Below, in pieces: positions 1 through 7,800 of a DNA stretch of 9,132 bases. The translations under genes were made by a program, and so were the position numbers. Numbering within the stretch: the stretch's first letter is position 1; each line of letters starts with the position of its first letter. Source of the DNA: an uncultured Caryophanales bacterium. GTDB lineage: Bacteria; Bacillota_I; Bacilli_A; RFN20; CAG-826. Location of the stretch: positions 1-9,132 of the forward strand of contig CALAWM010000104.1 in assembly GCA_937895315.1 (NCBI GenBank), in the 5' to 3' direction. A model generated the notes under the pieces. It did no database searches. It was given only the letters and a program-made list of their open reading frames with translations, and was not told the origin of the DNA.

Positions 1-1
1 T

Positions 2-958
2 GGTGCTACGCTTGAGTACATCAAAGAAACCGGAGTCCCAATGGTTTACGCTGCAACCGGCATTAACGCTCTTTATACTCACGAAGAAGTTGGAAACCCA
101 GTCTTCTCCGTCCAACCAATCTATCTCACTGAAGGCCGTGTCATGGCTGCCCGTGTTTTAGCCGAAACCGCCCAATTTGGCACCGTTGATAAAGTTGGTA
201 TCTTCTATACTGCAGAAGATGCTGGCCGTTCAATTCTTGCCGGGGTCGAACAACAAATGGAATTACTTGGTCGGACTACTGATTTAGTCAAATTCGAAGG
301 TGCGCCAGACGCAACTGATTATGACTCAATCGCCACCGCCATTAAAGAATCTGGTGTTAAAGCCATTATCGGTGCTGCAAACCAAGTTCCATTTGGCAAA
401 TTCTTAGCATCCTTAGCCAAACTTGAAGTTGAACTTCCAGTTATTACTTCCTACGTTAACGCTAACGTTACCGCTATTAATAAAGATCACATTAGCCCAC
501 CCCGCCGTGTCTTCTCCAATGCATGGGTTGACGTTTATAGTCCAGACTTCACCGCTCAATATGGTGAATTTGTCAAAACTATCAATGATGCCAAAGAAGT
601 TGGTGCCATTACTGCTGATGAACAAACCGTTGCTTTAGGTGCTGGTTTTGCCTATGCCTTAGCTGGTTACATCGCTGCCGAAACATTCCTCGCCGGCCTT
701 AATAACTTAGGTGCTGATGATGAAATTACCTGGGAAAAATACATTGCCGCTTTAGAAAGCAAACCATTAGAATTACCATTCACCAATGGTGTTGACTTCA
801 CCGGTGGCAAACGTTGGGGTATTGACCAATTAGTCTTAACCGAACGTGTCTTTATTCCTGCTGGCGCTTTAGGCGAAGGTAGTGCAGAATATGACGGATT
901 CGTCAAATCTGCCGATGCCGAACCAATTGATGCCATCGTTGCAAGAATTGCTAAATAA
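2..958 (+). CDS. Branched-chain amino-acid type ABC transporter substrate-binding protein (5' partial)
   Basis: This is the C-terminal 318 residues of an extracytoplasmic solute-binding protein; the reading frame is open to the left edge, so the start and any lipoprotein signal lie outside the window. The sequence resembles LivJ-type proteins (periplasmic-binding fold type I, Peripla_BP_6). It shows a segment reading TGVPMVYAATG, then alternating beta/alpha units such as VDKVGIFYTAEDAGRSI and VKAIIGAANQVPFGKFLASL, and a C-terminal part rich in Ala and Gly ending VARIAK. Such proteins capture branched-chain amino acids or related small amides and deliver them to a Liv-type permease; the real ligand cannot be told from sequence. 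The gene favours C-ending codons (AAC, ACC, GCC, TTC) more than its neighbours, as expected of a highly expressed binding protein. A strong hairpin follows its TAA stop, so it is probably the last gene of its transcription unit or a point of sharp mRNA drop. Family assignment is firm, substrate is not. Confidence 0.88.
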   Translation, partial: GATLEYIKETGVPMVYAATGINALYTHEEVGNPVFSVQPIYLTEGRVMAARVLAETAQFGTVDKVGIFYTAEDAGRSILAGVEQQMELLGRTTDLVKFEGAPDATDYDSIATAIKESGVKAIIGAANQVPFGKFLASLAKLEVELPVITSYVNANVTAINKDHISPPRRVFSNAWVDVYSPDFTAQYGEFVKTINDAKEVGAITADEQTVALGAGFAYALAGYIAAETFLAGLNNLGADDEITWEKYIAALESKPLELPFTNGVDFTGGKRWGIDQLVLTERVFIPAGALGEGSAEYDGFVKSADAEPIDAIVARIAK

Positions 959-970
959 TTAATCCTTATT

Positions 971-1012
971 AAGGAGGAGGGTCGCCCCTCCTCCTTTGTC
1001 GACTATTTTTTT
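971..1012 (+). terminator. Intrinsic terminator-like hairpin after the solute-binding protein gene
   Basis: A perfect 11-bp inverted repeat, 971-981 against 986-996, closes a 4-base loop (TCGC). The stem is very GC-rich. A run of seven T (1006-1012) comes only after a 9-base spacer (997-1005), so the U-tract is not directly against the stem as in a canonical rho-independent terminator. It may therefore act as a leaky terminator or as a 3' end stabiliser of the binding-protein mRNA. The AGGAGG within the 5' arm looks like a ribosome binding site but is buried in the stem and is not followed by a usable start. Confidence 0.75.
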
Positions 1013-1015
1013 ATT

Positions 1016-1023
1016 AAAGGAGA
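1016..1023 (+). promoter_or_regulatory. Ribosome binding site of the CoA-transferase gene
   Basis: The purine run AAAGGAGA ends about 9 bases before the ATG at 1033, and this supports that start. It sits directly behind the T-run of the preceding hairpin, leaving no room for a separate promoter between hairpin and gene. Confidence 0.7.
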
Positions 1024-1032
1024 TAAATATAT

Positions 1033-2349
1033 ATGAATTATCAAAATAAAGTTATAACAGTTGAAGAAGCACTAAAACTTGTGAAAACCGGTGATCAAAT
1101 ATTTAGTGGAATGATGGCGGCCGAAGGACGTCTTTTCCTTTCTAAATTACATGAATTACCAGCCGACATTAAAGATATTCGGGTCACAAACTGTTTACCA
1201 ATGTTAGATGCCCCTTTCTTTACCGAAAAAGAACATGCTTCACGCTTTAGTGTTGATAGTTGGTTTTTAAGCGGCGCTTTACGGAAAGCAATGGTTAATG
1301 GCAATATTCGCTATATCCCTAACCACCTCCATTTAGCCGCGACCGATCGTTTATCCCACGTTGAGCCTGACATTTATGTTGGAGCGGCCACATTACCGGA
1401 TAAAAATGGATTTATGTCTTTATCTCTTAGTAACGTTTATGAAAAACGAATGCTTAAAAAAGCCAAAACCGTCATCTTAGAAATTAACCCTAATTTCCCA
1501 AGAACGCACGGTGACTTAGAAGTCCACGTTAATGACGTCGATTATTTAATCGAAGTAGATTATGATGTTCCGGTTTTACCTGATGGTGAATTAACCGAAA
1601 AAGACATCATAATTGGTAATTTAATTGCTGATCGGATTAACGATGGCGACTGTTTACAACTGGGGATCGGCGGGATTCCAAATGCCGTCGCCAATGCCTT
1701 AGTAAACAAAAAAGACTTAGGAGTCCATACCGAAATGTTTACGAGTGGTTTTATGAAACTATATAAAGCCGGCGCCATCAGCGGGAAATATAAGAAAACC
1801 CATCCTGGTAAAATGGTTGCATGTTTTGCCTTAGGAACAAAAGAAATGTATGACTTTATCGATGATAACCCGATGGTGCAAATCCTTGATGGTCATTACG
1901 TCAATGATCCCCATGTCATCGGCTTAAATGATAACCAAGTAAGTATTAATAGCACGATTGAAATTGACTTAACCGGACAATGTTGTAGTGAAGCGATTGG
2001 TACCCGCCAATTTAGCGGAACCGGTGGTCAAGTTGATACGGCAACTGGCGCACAAATTAGTAAAGGTGGCCGTAGTTTTATCGCCCTTTATAGTACAGCG
2101 CTCGTCCGTAATCCGCAAACTGGTGAAAGAGAAGAAGTAAGTAAAATCGTTACGACTTTAAAACCAGGAGCACCGGTGACTTTAAGTCGGAATGACGTTG
2201 ATTATGTTGTTACGGAATACGGTGTTGTCCATTTAACCGGGACAACGGTTCCGGAAAGAGTCGAACTCTTAATTAGCATTGCTCATCCTAAATTCCGTGA
2301 CGAACTCATGGCCGAAGCGATTAAATACGGCTTACACCCAGGTAAATAA
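1033..2349 (+). CDS. Acetyl-CoA hydrolase/transferase family CoA-transferase (4-hydroxybutyrate/butyrate type)
   Basis: This is a full-length 438-residue class I CoA-transferase of the acetyl-CoA hydrolase/transferase family, which includes 4-hydroxybutyrate CoA-transferase, butyryl-CoA:acetate CoA-transferase and Cat1; family members are usually 430-450 residues. These cytoplasmic enzymes move CoA between a carboxylate such as acetate and an acyl-CoA, through a glutamyl-CoA thioester. Visible hallmarks are the oxyanion/CoA loop LGIGGIPNAV at residues 210-219, the catalytic glutamate in HTEMF (Glu234, in the place of Glu238 of the clostridial enzyme), the glycine-rich SGTGGQVD at 328-335, and the C-terminal TEYGVVHLTG (around 395) and IAHPKFRDEL (from 416). 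The N-terminal half is the first of two similar Rossmann-like domains. ATG at 1033 is preceded by a good ribosome binding site. The alpha/beta hydrolase gene starts 2 bases after the TAA, so the two are co-transcribed. The acyl substrate cannot be decided from sequence; fermentative butyrate, propionate or 4-hydroxybutyrate metabolism are the main options. Confidence 0.9.
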   Translation: MNYQNKVITVEEALKLVKTGDQIFSGMMAAEGRLFLSKLHELPADIKDIRVTNCLPMLDAPFFTEKEHASRFSVDSWFLSGALRKAMVNGNIRYIPNHLHLAATDRLSHVEPDIYVGAATLPDKNGFMSLSLSNVYEKRMLKKAKTVILEINPNFPRTHGDLEVHVNDVDYLIEVDYDVPVLPDGELTEKDIIIGNLIADRINDGDCLQLGIGGIPNAVANALVNKKDLGVHTEMFTSGFMKLYKAGAISGKYKKTHPGKMVACFALGTKEMYDFIDDNPMVQILDGHYVNDPHVIGLNDNQVSINSTIEIDLTGQCCSEAIGTRQFSGTGGQVDTATGAQISKGGRSFIALYSTALVRNPQTGEREEVSKIVTTLKPGAPVTLSRNDVDYVVTEYGVVHLTGTTVPERVELLISIAHPKFRDELMAEAIKYGLHPGK

Positions 2350-2351
2350 CA

Positions 2352-3173
2352 ATGGCATTTTTTAAGTATCGCGATTATGATTTTTATTATGAAGTGCATG
2401 GCGACATGAGCCGGCCTTTCATCTTACTTAACGGGGTCATGATGTCAACCAAATCATGGACACCATTTGTCGAAGAATTTAAAGAACATAATACGCTTAT
2501 TATGATTGATTTCCTTGATCAAGGTCAAAGTTCTAAGGCGAAGGAAAGTTACACTCAAGCCTTTCAAGTTGAAATGCTCAAAGCCTTTCTTGACTTTTTA
2601 AACGTAAAATCATTACCAATTGTCGGGATAAGTTACGGCGGTGAAGTTGCTTTACAATTCGCCGCGAAATATATGTCCTATGTCGAACGGCTTGTTTTAC
2701 TAAATACGTGTGCCACCACGAGTCCGTGGCTTAAAGATATTGGTGAAGCGTGGAATAAAGCCGGGGCAAGTGGCGACGGTCATGCTTATTACTTAACGAC
2801 TATTCCTCTTATTTATTCACCAGCTTTCTACACTAAAAACTTAGAGTGGATGAAAAAAAGAGAAGCACTTTTAACCCCCATCTTTAGTAACAAAGTCATT
2901 GTTGAAGGTTTTATCCGTTTAACAAGAAGTGCCGAGCATCATGATGTGCGGAGTGAATTAAGTAAGATTGATGTTCCAACCCTTATTATTAGTTCAAAAC
3001 AAGATTATTTAACCCCAATTGAAGATCAATATTATTTAGCCGAAAAGATGCCTTGTGCCGAACATATTACGATTGAAAATGCTGGACACGCCAGTATGTA
3101 TGAACGGCCCGGATTATTCGTAAGTCTCGTCCTTGGCTTCGTTAATAAGAAGGATAAGAAATACATAATTTAA
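2352..3173 (+). CDS. Alpha/beta hydrolase fold protein (putative esterase/thioesterase)
   Basis: A 273-residue cytoplasmic alpha/beta hydrolase of normal single-domain size. The N-terminal strand-loop RPFILLNGVMMSTKSW corresponds to the oxyanion-hole region (usually HG, here NG). The nucleophile elbow GISYGG puts the catalytic serine at residue 94. The acid is Asp218 in SSKQDYLTP, and the histidine is His246 in NAGHAS; all three triad positions are therefore present. A helical cap of about 60-70 residues (roughly 120-195, with GDGHAYYLTTIPLIY) lies between strands 6 and 7. There is no signal peptide. The ATG at 2352 follows the CoA-transferase stop by 2 bases, with a modest AGGTAA about 9 bases upstream, so translational coupling is likely. 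The pairing suggests hydrolysis of an acyl thioester or ester linked to the CoA-transferase substrate, but members of this fold are too varied to name a reaction; epoxide hydrolase, lactonase or peptidase activity cannot be excluded. Confidence 0.85.
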   Translation: MAFFKYRDYDFYYEVHGDMSRPFILLNGVMMSTKSWTPFVEEFKEHNTLIMIDFLDQGQSSKAKESYTQAFQVEMLKAFLDFLNVKSLPIVGISYGGEVALQFAAKYMSYVERLVLLNTCATTSPWLKDIGEAWNKAGASGDGHAYYLTTIPLIYSPAFYTKNLEWMKKREALLTPIFSNKVIVEGFIRLTRSAEHHDVRSELSKIDVPTLIISSKQDYLTPIEDQYYLAEKMPCAEHITIENAGHASMYERPGLFVSLVLGFVNKKDKKYII

Positions 3174-3257
3174 ACATTCATTTGAAAATTTAGTTATCAT
3201 ATAATCGAACTATTTTTAAAAACACTATTTAAAATTAATACTTTTAAGCGTTTCTTG

Positions 3258-3287
3258 TTGCAAATTTGTATATATTTTATATATAAT
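3258..3287 (+). promoter_or_regulatory. Predicted sigma-A type promoter of the surface-protein operon
   Basis: A perfect -10 hexamer TATAAT lies at 3282-3287. Eighteen bases upstream is TTGCAA (3258-3263), a 4/6 match to the -35 consensus. The surrounding DNA is very AT-rich (TATATATTTTATATATAAT). The expected transcription start is around 3294-3295, only a few bases before the riboswitch aptamer. The position supports a dedicated promoter for the riboswitch and the three genes that follow. Confidence 0.7.
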
Positions 3288-3295
3288 GTCTTTGT

Positions 3296-3367
3296 AAAAG
3301 GCAAACTAAGAGTGATCTTAGGACGCAAAACTACAGGGTCTTATAACATAAGATAGCCAGCTGCCGC
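3296..3367 (+). ncRNA. Cyclic-di-GMP class I (GEMM-I) riboswitch aptamer
   Basis: The segment carries the conserved blocks of the c-di-GMP-I aptamer in the right order and spacing: GGCAAAC (3300-3306), GGACGCAAA (3321-3329), GGGTCTT (3336-3342) and a closing GCCAGCTGCCG (3356-3366). Predicted helices are GGCA 3300-3303 with TGCC 3362-3365 (P1), CTAAGA 3306-3311 with TCTTAG 3316-3321 capped by the GNRA tetraloop GTGA (3312-3315), and TCTTAT 3339-3344 with ATAAGA 3348-3353. The GNRA loop is the element that docks into its receptor in known GEMM structures. The RNA binds the second messenger c-di-GMP and, through the overlapping terminator downstream, should control the three surface-protein genes. 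The class is identified from sequence and fold; binding itself is not shown. Confidence 0.9.
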
Positions 3368-3394
3368 TAATATCGTGGTGCTGGCTTTTTATTT
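3355..3394 (+). terminator. Riboswitch expression-platform terminator
   Basis: The hairpin is AGCCAGC (3355-3361) with GCTGGCT (3380-3386), continued after a small internal loop by CCGC (3364-3367) with GTGG (3375-3378), loop TAATATC, followed by TTTTTATTT (3386-3394). Its 5' arm uses the same bases (3355-3367) that form the 3' side of the aptamer, including the P1 strand TGCC. Aptamer and terminator therefore look mutually exclusive, so ligand binding should prevent termination (ON switch). The direction of control is an inference from base-pair competition. Confidence 0.82.
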
Positions 3395-3432
3395 AACAAA
3401 CACCGCGCATATTAATACCAAAATGTAAAGGT

Positions 3433-3437
3433 AGGAG
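3433..3437 (+). promoter_or_regulatory. Ribosome binding site deciding the start of the first surface-protein gene
   Basis: AGGAG at 3433-3437 lies 11 bases before the ATG at 3449, a spacing close to that of the CoA-transferase gene (about 10). The alternative in-frame GTG at 3437 would overlap this site and has only AAAGG (3427-3431) 5 bases upstream, so ATG 3449 is preferred. Confidence 0.6.
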
Positions 3438-3448
3438 TGGTAAAGAAG

Positions 3449-4150
3449 ATGAAAAGGGAACTTAAATACAATCTTAAACTAGGTTTTATCTTTTTTTCTT
3501 TATTCCTTACTTTAGCGGCAATCACAATGTCTGGCTATGCGTGGTTTGTCTTTAATGTTCAACAACGAGTCATTAATCCTGACATTATCAATAGCGGAGA
3601 CTACAAATACTCGTTTAGTTATAAAGTAAATAACGTCGCCGAAGATAGCGGACAAATTGTCTTTAATGAAATATTCCCAGGTGATGTCCATAAAAATAAT
3701 ATCGAAATTACTTTAACCAATGTTGACACCAAAAACTTTTTTGTCACGCTTTATCTTGATGCTCCGACCGCGAATGAAGAAATTCCTTATGTTGATAATG
3801 CTGGGAACTATTATTACCTTGGTAGTCAAATTCAAATTACGAAACTTGATGTTTTACTTAATGGTAATCCGGTGGCAAGTCCGAATGGACTTAATAAATT
3901 TTTAGTAACGACCAGTAGCAGTGATGTCCTTAAAGGGCAAAATAATAGCGTTACAACTGCCCAAACTAATATTGCTAAACTTAATCTTGTTAATGAAATA
4001 TTAATTCCTGCTGGGCAAACCATTAGTCTTAATATTGATTTTACGTTCGTTGATAACGGCACAAGCCAAAATGTTTATATGGATGACTGGGCTAGTGTTG
4101 GAAAATCAATTCGCAATATTAAAGCAAGTATGCGCGGAGAAAATGTATGA
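3449..4150 (+). CDS. TasA/CalY-like secreted protein with SipW-type signal (first gene of surface operon)
   Basis: A 233-residue predicted exported protein, counted from ATG 3449 (an upstream GTG at 3437 would add four residues). It has a basic start (KRELKYNLK), one hydrophobic helix at about residues 11-29, then the aromatic motif GYAWF (29-33), the arrangement seen around the cleavage site of SipW-dependent signal peptides in TasA/CalY fibre proteins. The mature part contains EIFPGDVHKNNIEITLTNVDTKNFFVTLYLD (from about 74), which matches the TasA-type pattern of a PGD turn, a beta strand ending in TN, and a further beta strand. The remainder is Asn/Thr/Ser-rich and beta-like, with LIPAGQTISLNIDFTF near the end, and has no cysteine. 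No LPXTG or C-terminal membrane helix is present. It lies directly behind the c-di-GMP riboswitch, and its TGA overlaps the next ATG (ATGA), implying translational coupling. A fibre or matrix subunit, or a minor component of such a fibre, is the likeliest role; the exact family is not certain. Confidence 0.75.
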   Translation: MKRELKYNLKLGFIFFSLFLTLAAITMSGYAWFVFNVQQRVINPDIINSGDYKYSFSYKVNNVAEDSGQIVFNEIFPGDVHKNNIEITLTNVDTKNFFVTLYLDAPTANEEIPYVDNAGNYYYLGSQIQITKLDVLLNGNPVASPNGLNKFLVTTSSSDVLKGQNNSVTTAQTNIAKLNLVNEILIPAGQTISLNIDFTFVDNGTSQNVYMDDWASVGKSIRNIKASMRGENV

Positions 4151-4842
4151 AAAACTTTAAATTAAGATCATTTTTGCACACTTTTTTCACTGTTGCCCTT
4201 GTTTCACTTTTAAGTGTTGGCGTAACATACGCTTGGTATTTATCAATCTTCCATTTAATGGGGATGGAAAATAAACCCGGGAATTTAAATGCTTCTTTTG
4301 ACTTTGCTCGTTATGATAAGACAAATAATACATGGGATCAAGTTGATTTAAGCGGCAATCTTGTCCTTGACTTAGGGGAAATGACGAATATTGCAACGTT
4401 ACCCCCGAATAATGAACATTACTTTAAATTTAAAATGAGTGAAACGAGTAACGCCCAAGTGCTTTATAACGTTATCATCCAAGATATCAATATTTTAGTG
4501 CGCAATGAAGTGGGAACATATAACCTTCCCGAAGTCGATTATTATATGTTAAATCCGAGTCAAAACGCCTTTACCTTTTATTTTCAAATGAGTACAACCG
4601 ATAATAGTAATCCAACGACAATCTTTAGTGATTATGAAAATATGCCGTCCAATAAAGTCACCGAGCGGAATCAAGGTATTTTCCCAAACTATACATCACT
4701 TGATAATTGGACCTATGTCATGATTAAACCATCCTTAAAGGAAATCCAAAATATTATTCGGCAAATTCCGGTTGAACATTCACCATATACTTTACATTTT
4801 GATATGACTTTTGCCGGGGAAGTGAGGACTGTTGATGCGTAA
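4147..4842 (+). CDS. Second TasA/CalY-like secreted protein with SipW-type signal
   Basis: A 231-residue predicted exported protein. Residues 1-8 are basic (MKNFKLRS), 9-26 form a hydrophobic helix (FLHTFFTVALVSLLSVGV), and TYAWY follows at 27-31, parallel to GYAWF in the gene before it. The mature part has a TLPPNNEHYFKFKM segment (from 84) in the position of the PGD-turn-plus-strand of TasA-like proteins, then beta-like stretches such as QVLYNVIIQDINILV and AFTFYFQMSTT. It ends in YTLHFDMTFAGEVRTVDA without anchor. There is no cysteine. GGAGA (4136-4140) sits 6 bases before the ATG, which itself overlaps the stop of the upstream gene; its own 3' end overlaps the next gene by 8 bases. Such tight packing points to stoichiometric production of interacting parts. 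It is probably a paralogue-like partner of the preceding protein in one surface structure. I do not recognise a named orthologue. Confidence 0.7.
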   Translation: MKNFKLRSFLHTFFTVALVSLLSVGVTYAWYLSIFHLMGMENKPGNLNASFDFARYDKTNNTWDQVDLSGNLVLDLGEMTNIATLPPNNEHYFKFKMSETSNAQVLYNVIIQDINILVRNEVGTYNLPEVDYYMLNPSQNAFTFYFQMSTTDNSNPTTIFSDYENMPSNKVTERNQGIFPNYTSLDNWTYVMIKPSLKEIQNIIRQIPVEHSPYTLHFDMTFAGEVRTVDA

Positions 4843-7800
4843 AAAAAGTTTAAAACCTAAATTAACAACCTTAATTGCTTTGACATTATTTTTAACCTTT
4901 GCTTTTCGAGTTACGGAAGCCGTCACCGCCTACTTTAACCGGCTTATTACTAGTAAAGTAACGCCGCAATTAAAGGTCGATATTTTATTTGGTCGTTTAG
5001 ATGAAAGTATTGCCACCGGAGAATGGGGGACCGACACTAACCCATATCTTATTGAAACAACCGAACACTTAATTAACTTATATGTCTTACAAAACGGCAG
5101 TGAACGTTTTATTATTGATGAAAATAGTGTCTTCCAAGTAAGTGATCCCTTTGGTAACCCAAATTACGTTGGCGGACCAAGCGCTAATAGTCCATTTAAC
5201 ATGCAATCAATTGGCACCGAAGAATATCCTTTCGTCTCCAAATTCCGTGGAGTCACGACGACTGATCCAACGAAGTTTATTACCTTACCAACCGGCGAAA
5301 AGACTGATACATCGGCCCTTGGTAATTTAAAGATCAATGCTAAACCCGGACAAATTGATATTGGTTTATTTGGTAATGCCGGACCAACCGGAGCCGCCGC
5401 TGAAGCGCTACAACCGAATCAATACGTTGGCTCAATTTCTAATTTACTTTTATATAACATCCAAGTTAATACGACAAGTCAAGGAAGTTATGTTGCTGAA
5501 CATAAATATAATGTGCGGAGTACCCCTTATGAAACAAACCATATGGGGATCTTAGTTGGTCACGCCCAATTTGTTAGTATTGAAAAAATTAGTGTCTATT
5601 ATTCATCAACTAATAATGTCGCGCACGTGAATGCCTTTGATGTTCAAGCCGGAAGTGCGGCCAAATATACGACATCAGGTGGAATTATTGGCTTTTACAA
5701 TAAAGTCGTAATTGACGGAAATCTGGAAGTTCCGGTATCAAGTGACGGCAGCAGTGACGACTTAGGTAATACTCAAGTCGGGTTAGGCCTTGGGATCGTT
5801 TACGCCGAAGACATTTGGACCTTCATGGAAAATAATACGACGGTTGGGAAACCCGCGCCCTTAGACTCATATAATCTTAAAGATACCTTTGGCCAAGAAC
5901 TATATGGTCCAAATAATCCCGATGAAAAATATTTCCAAGTTGGGGTCTTTACCTTTGCCCATAGTAAAGAAGCTCGGGGCAAAGACCGTTTAGCCCGTAT
6001 ATGGAGCACTAGTGGTTCGAATAGTTGGACCATTGCTACTAACGGGACTGCGGGTTATGGCACCACTAACGTTAATATGGGCGCCGCTACCAAATACGTT
6101 GCAACGCGGATTACAAAAGCCCAAACCGAAACTGATACTTACGCTAACGGGGACATTGGTTATGATTACCGGCACCCGGACTATCGCTACATGGTTGTTT
6201 ATGAAAGTGGCGGCGAACAATACGCTTTAATGCGTTACGGCGCGACCGCTATTGGTCAAAAAATCGAAACCAATAATTTAGTTATTCCTGATGGCGAATT
6301 AGAATTTTATACCTTTGAAACAATGACCCAAAGAAGTGCCGATACCGCTTATCCGCCTTATGAAGATGGCTGGGCATATCGTTACCATACAACTGGTGTC
6401 TTACAGTTTAAACGGGGTACAAGAACAAGTCCGGCCAACCGGCTCCAATATGCAGTATATGGGAAAGTTATTTATGATGGTGGCGTCATTCGTGAAGCTC
6501 CACGTCCGTTACGGATTAATGCCCAAAACATTCAAACAACGACCCCTACGACAAGTTTCATGGCTTCGGCGGGTTCAACCTTCGTGGAAGGGATAAGAAT
6601 TGCTCCAGTAACAACCGGAAACTTCAGTCAATACTATTTACAACGGACCGGGGCAAGTGGTCGCGGTGATCCAAGTAGTTGGTGGACGACCTTTACCCCC
6701 GAAGCCGGTTTTAGTGCGATTAACTACGAACAAGGCGCAACAGCCTTTAGTCTTTATGCTGTTAGAGTCGCCAATGATTACTGGGATCCTACTAATGATC
6801 CAACCCCTACCAACTATTACTTACAAGAACGGCAACCTTTAGTCGATGCCCCTAAAAAAACATATAACACCGAAGAAAATGTCCTTTTCTATACCGGAAC
6901 CCCCAATTCAACAACCCCATCAACGCGTTATGCCTATGATGTTCGTAGTATTGAGTCGCTTGGCTGGTCGGATAATAACGGCGATACGATTACCAAAGGT
7001 AGCACGGCCTTAATGATGGCTGATCCTACTTCATATTACTTTATTAGTAATCGCTTCTGGGGCGTTACTCAAGATATTCCGTCTCCTAGCGGGACAGGAA
7101 CGATTAAAGTGCCGGAAGGTAGTATTGGCTTTACGGTCAACGGGACGAATGAAATAGGGACGACAGCGAAAGTATTTGTCATCGTTGCCACAGACCCGCA
7201 TCAAGGGATTGATCAACTTATTACGATCAGCCGCTTTGGCAGTGGCAATAACCAAGATGATGATCGCCAAGTGTTAAGTAGTTTCGTTTTACCGCCTGCC
7301 CCGGCCATTCCGGGTGTAGGTAGTTCACCTATTTATCTAAATGATAACGGCACCAACTATACGGCATTTACGAACTTTAATACGTTATTAGTCGCTTATA
7401 TCTTTGAAGTACCATCCCGCTACAACCCCACTTATTTCTTAGAAGCATCACGCGGTTGTGCGCGCTTTGTCTACTTATCAAGTGAAAGAACGGCGGCGAG
7501 TGATAATAACCCGCTTCACGAAAATGATGCGACGATTCCGCCTTTAGCAGGCGTTGATTATGTTGAATTAGGCACAACTGATCCAACCCGGATTGCCACC
7601 ATTGGCAGTCCTGAATACGTTTCTAGTTTAACAATGCCTTACTTTGGTTTTAAGAGTAATCCAAACTATGTCGAAGGTAATCCGCTTAGTGATAAATATG
7701 TAATAACCCCTGTTACAGCCTATAACTTTACATATACGATAAGCAGGGCTTATAACCCCACTGAACAAAAGCATTATCTTTATATCAATGTAAATGTCGT

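Noticed and set aside
971..977. AAGGAGG resembling a strong ribosome binding site
   Set aside because: It is one arm of a perfect 11-bp inverted repeat, and no plausible gene starts behind it before 1033.
3200..3205. A second perfect TATAAT upstream of the riboswitch
   Set aside because: The nearest -35-like TTGAAA (3182-3187) is only 12 bases away and no extended -10 is present; the TATAAT at 3282-3287 with TTGCAA 18 bases upstream is better placed for the leader.
3174..3257. Search for a terminator after the alpha/beta hydrolase gene
   Set aside because: Only AT-rich sequence with weak A/T palindromes is present; no GC-containing stem with a T-run could be supported, so readthrough into the riboswitch leader remains possible.
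3437..3439. GTG start adding four residues to the first surface protein
   Set aside because: It overlaps the AGGAG that serves the ATG at 3449, and the longer form places Val-Lys-Lys before an already adequate basic start.
4148..4150. TGA as a possible tryptophan codon (Mycoplasma code)
   Set aside because: The TGA is a natural gene end overlapping the next ATG, and visible tryptophans are encoded by TGG.
4832..4834. TTG start for the large surface protein
   Set aside because: An ATG follows immediately in frame with a well-spaced GTGAGG; TTG is the less likely initiator.
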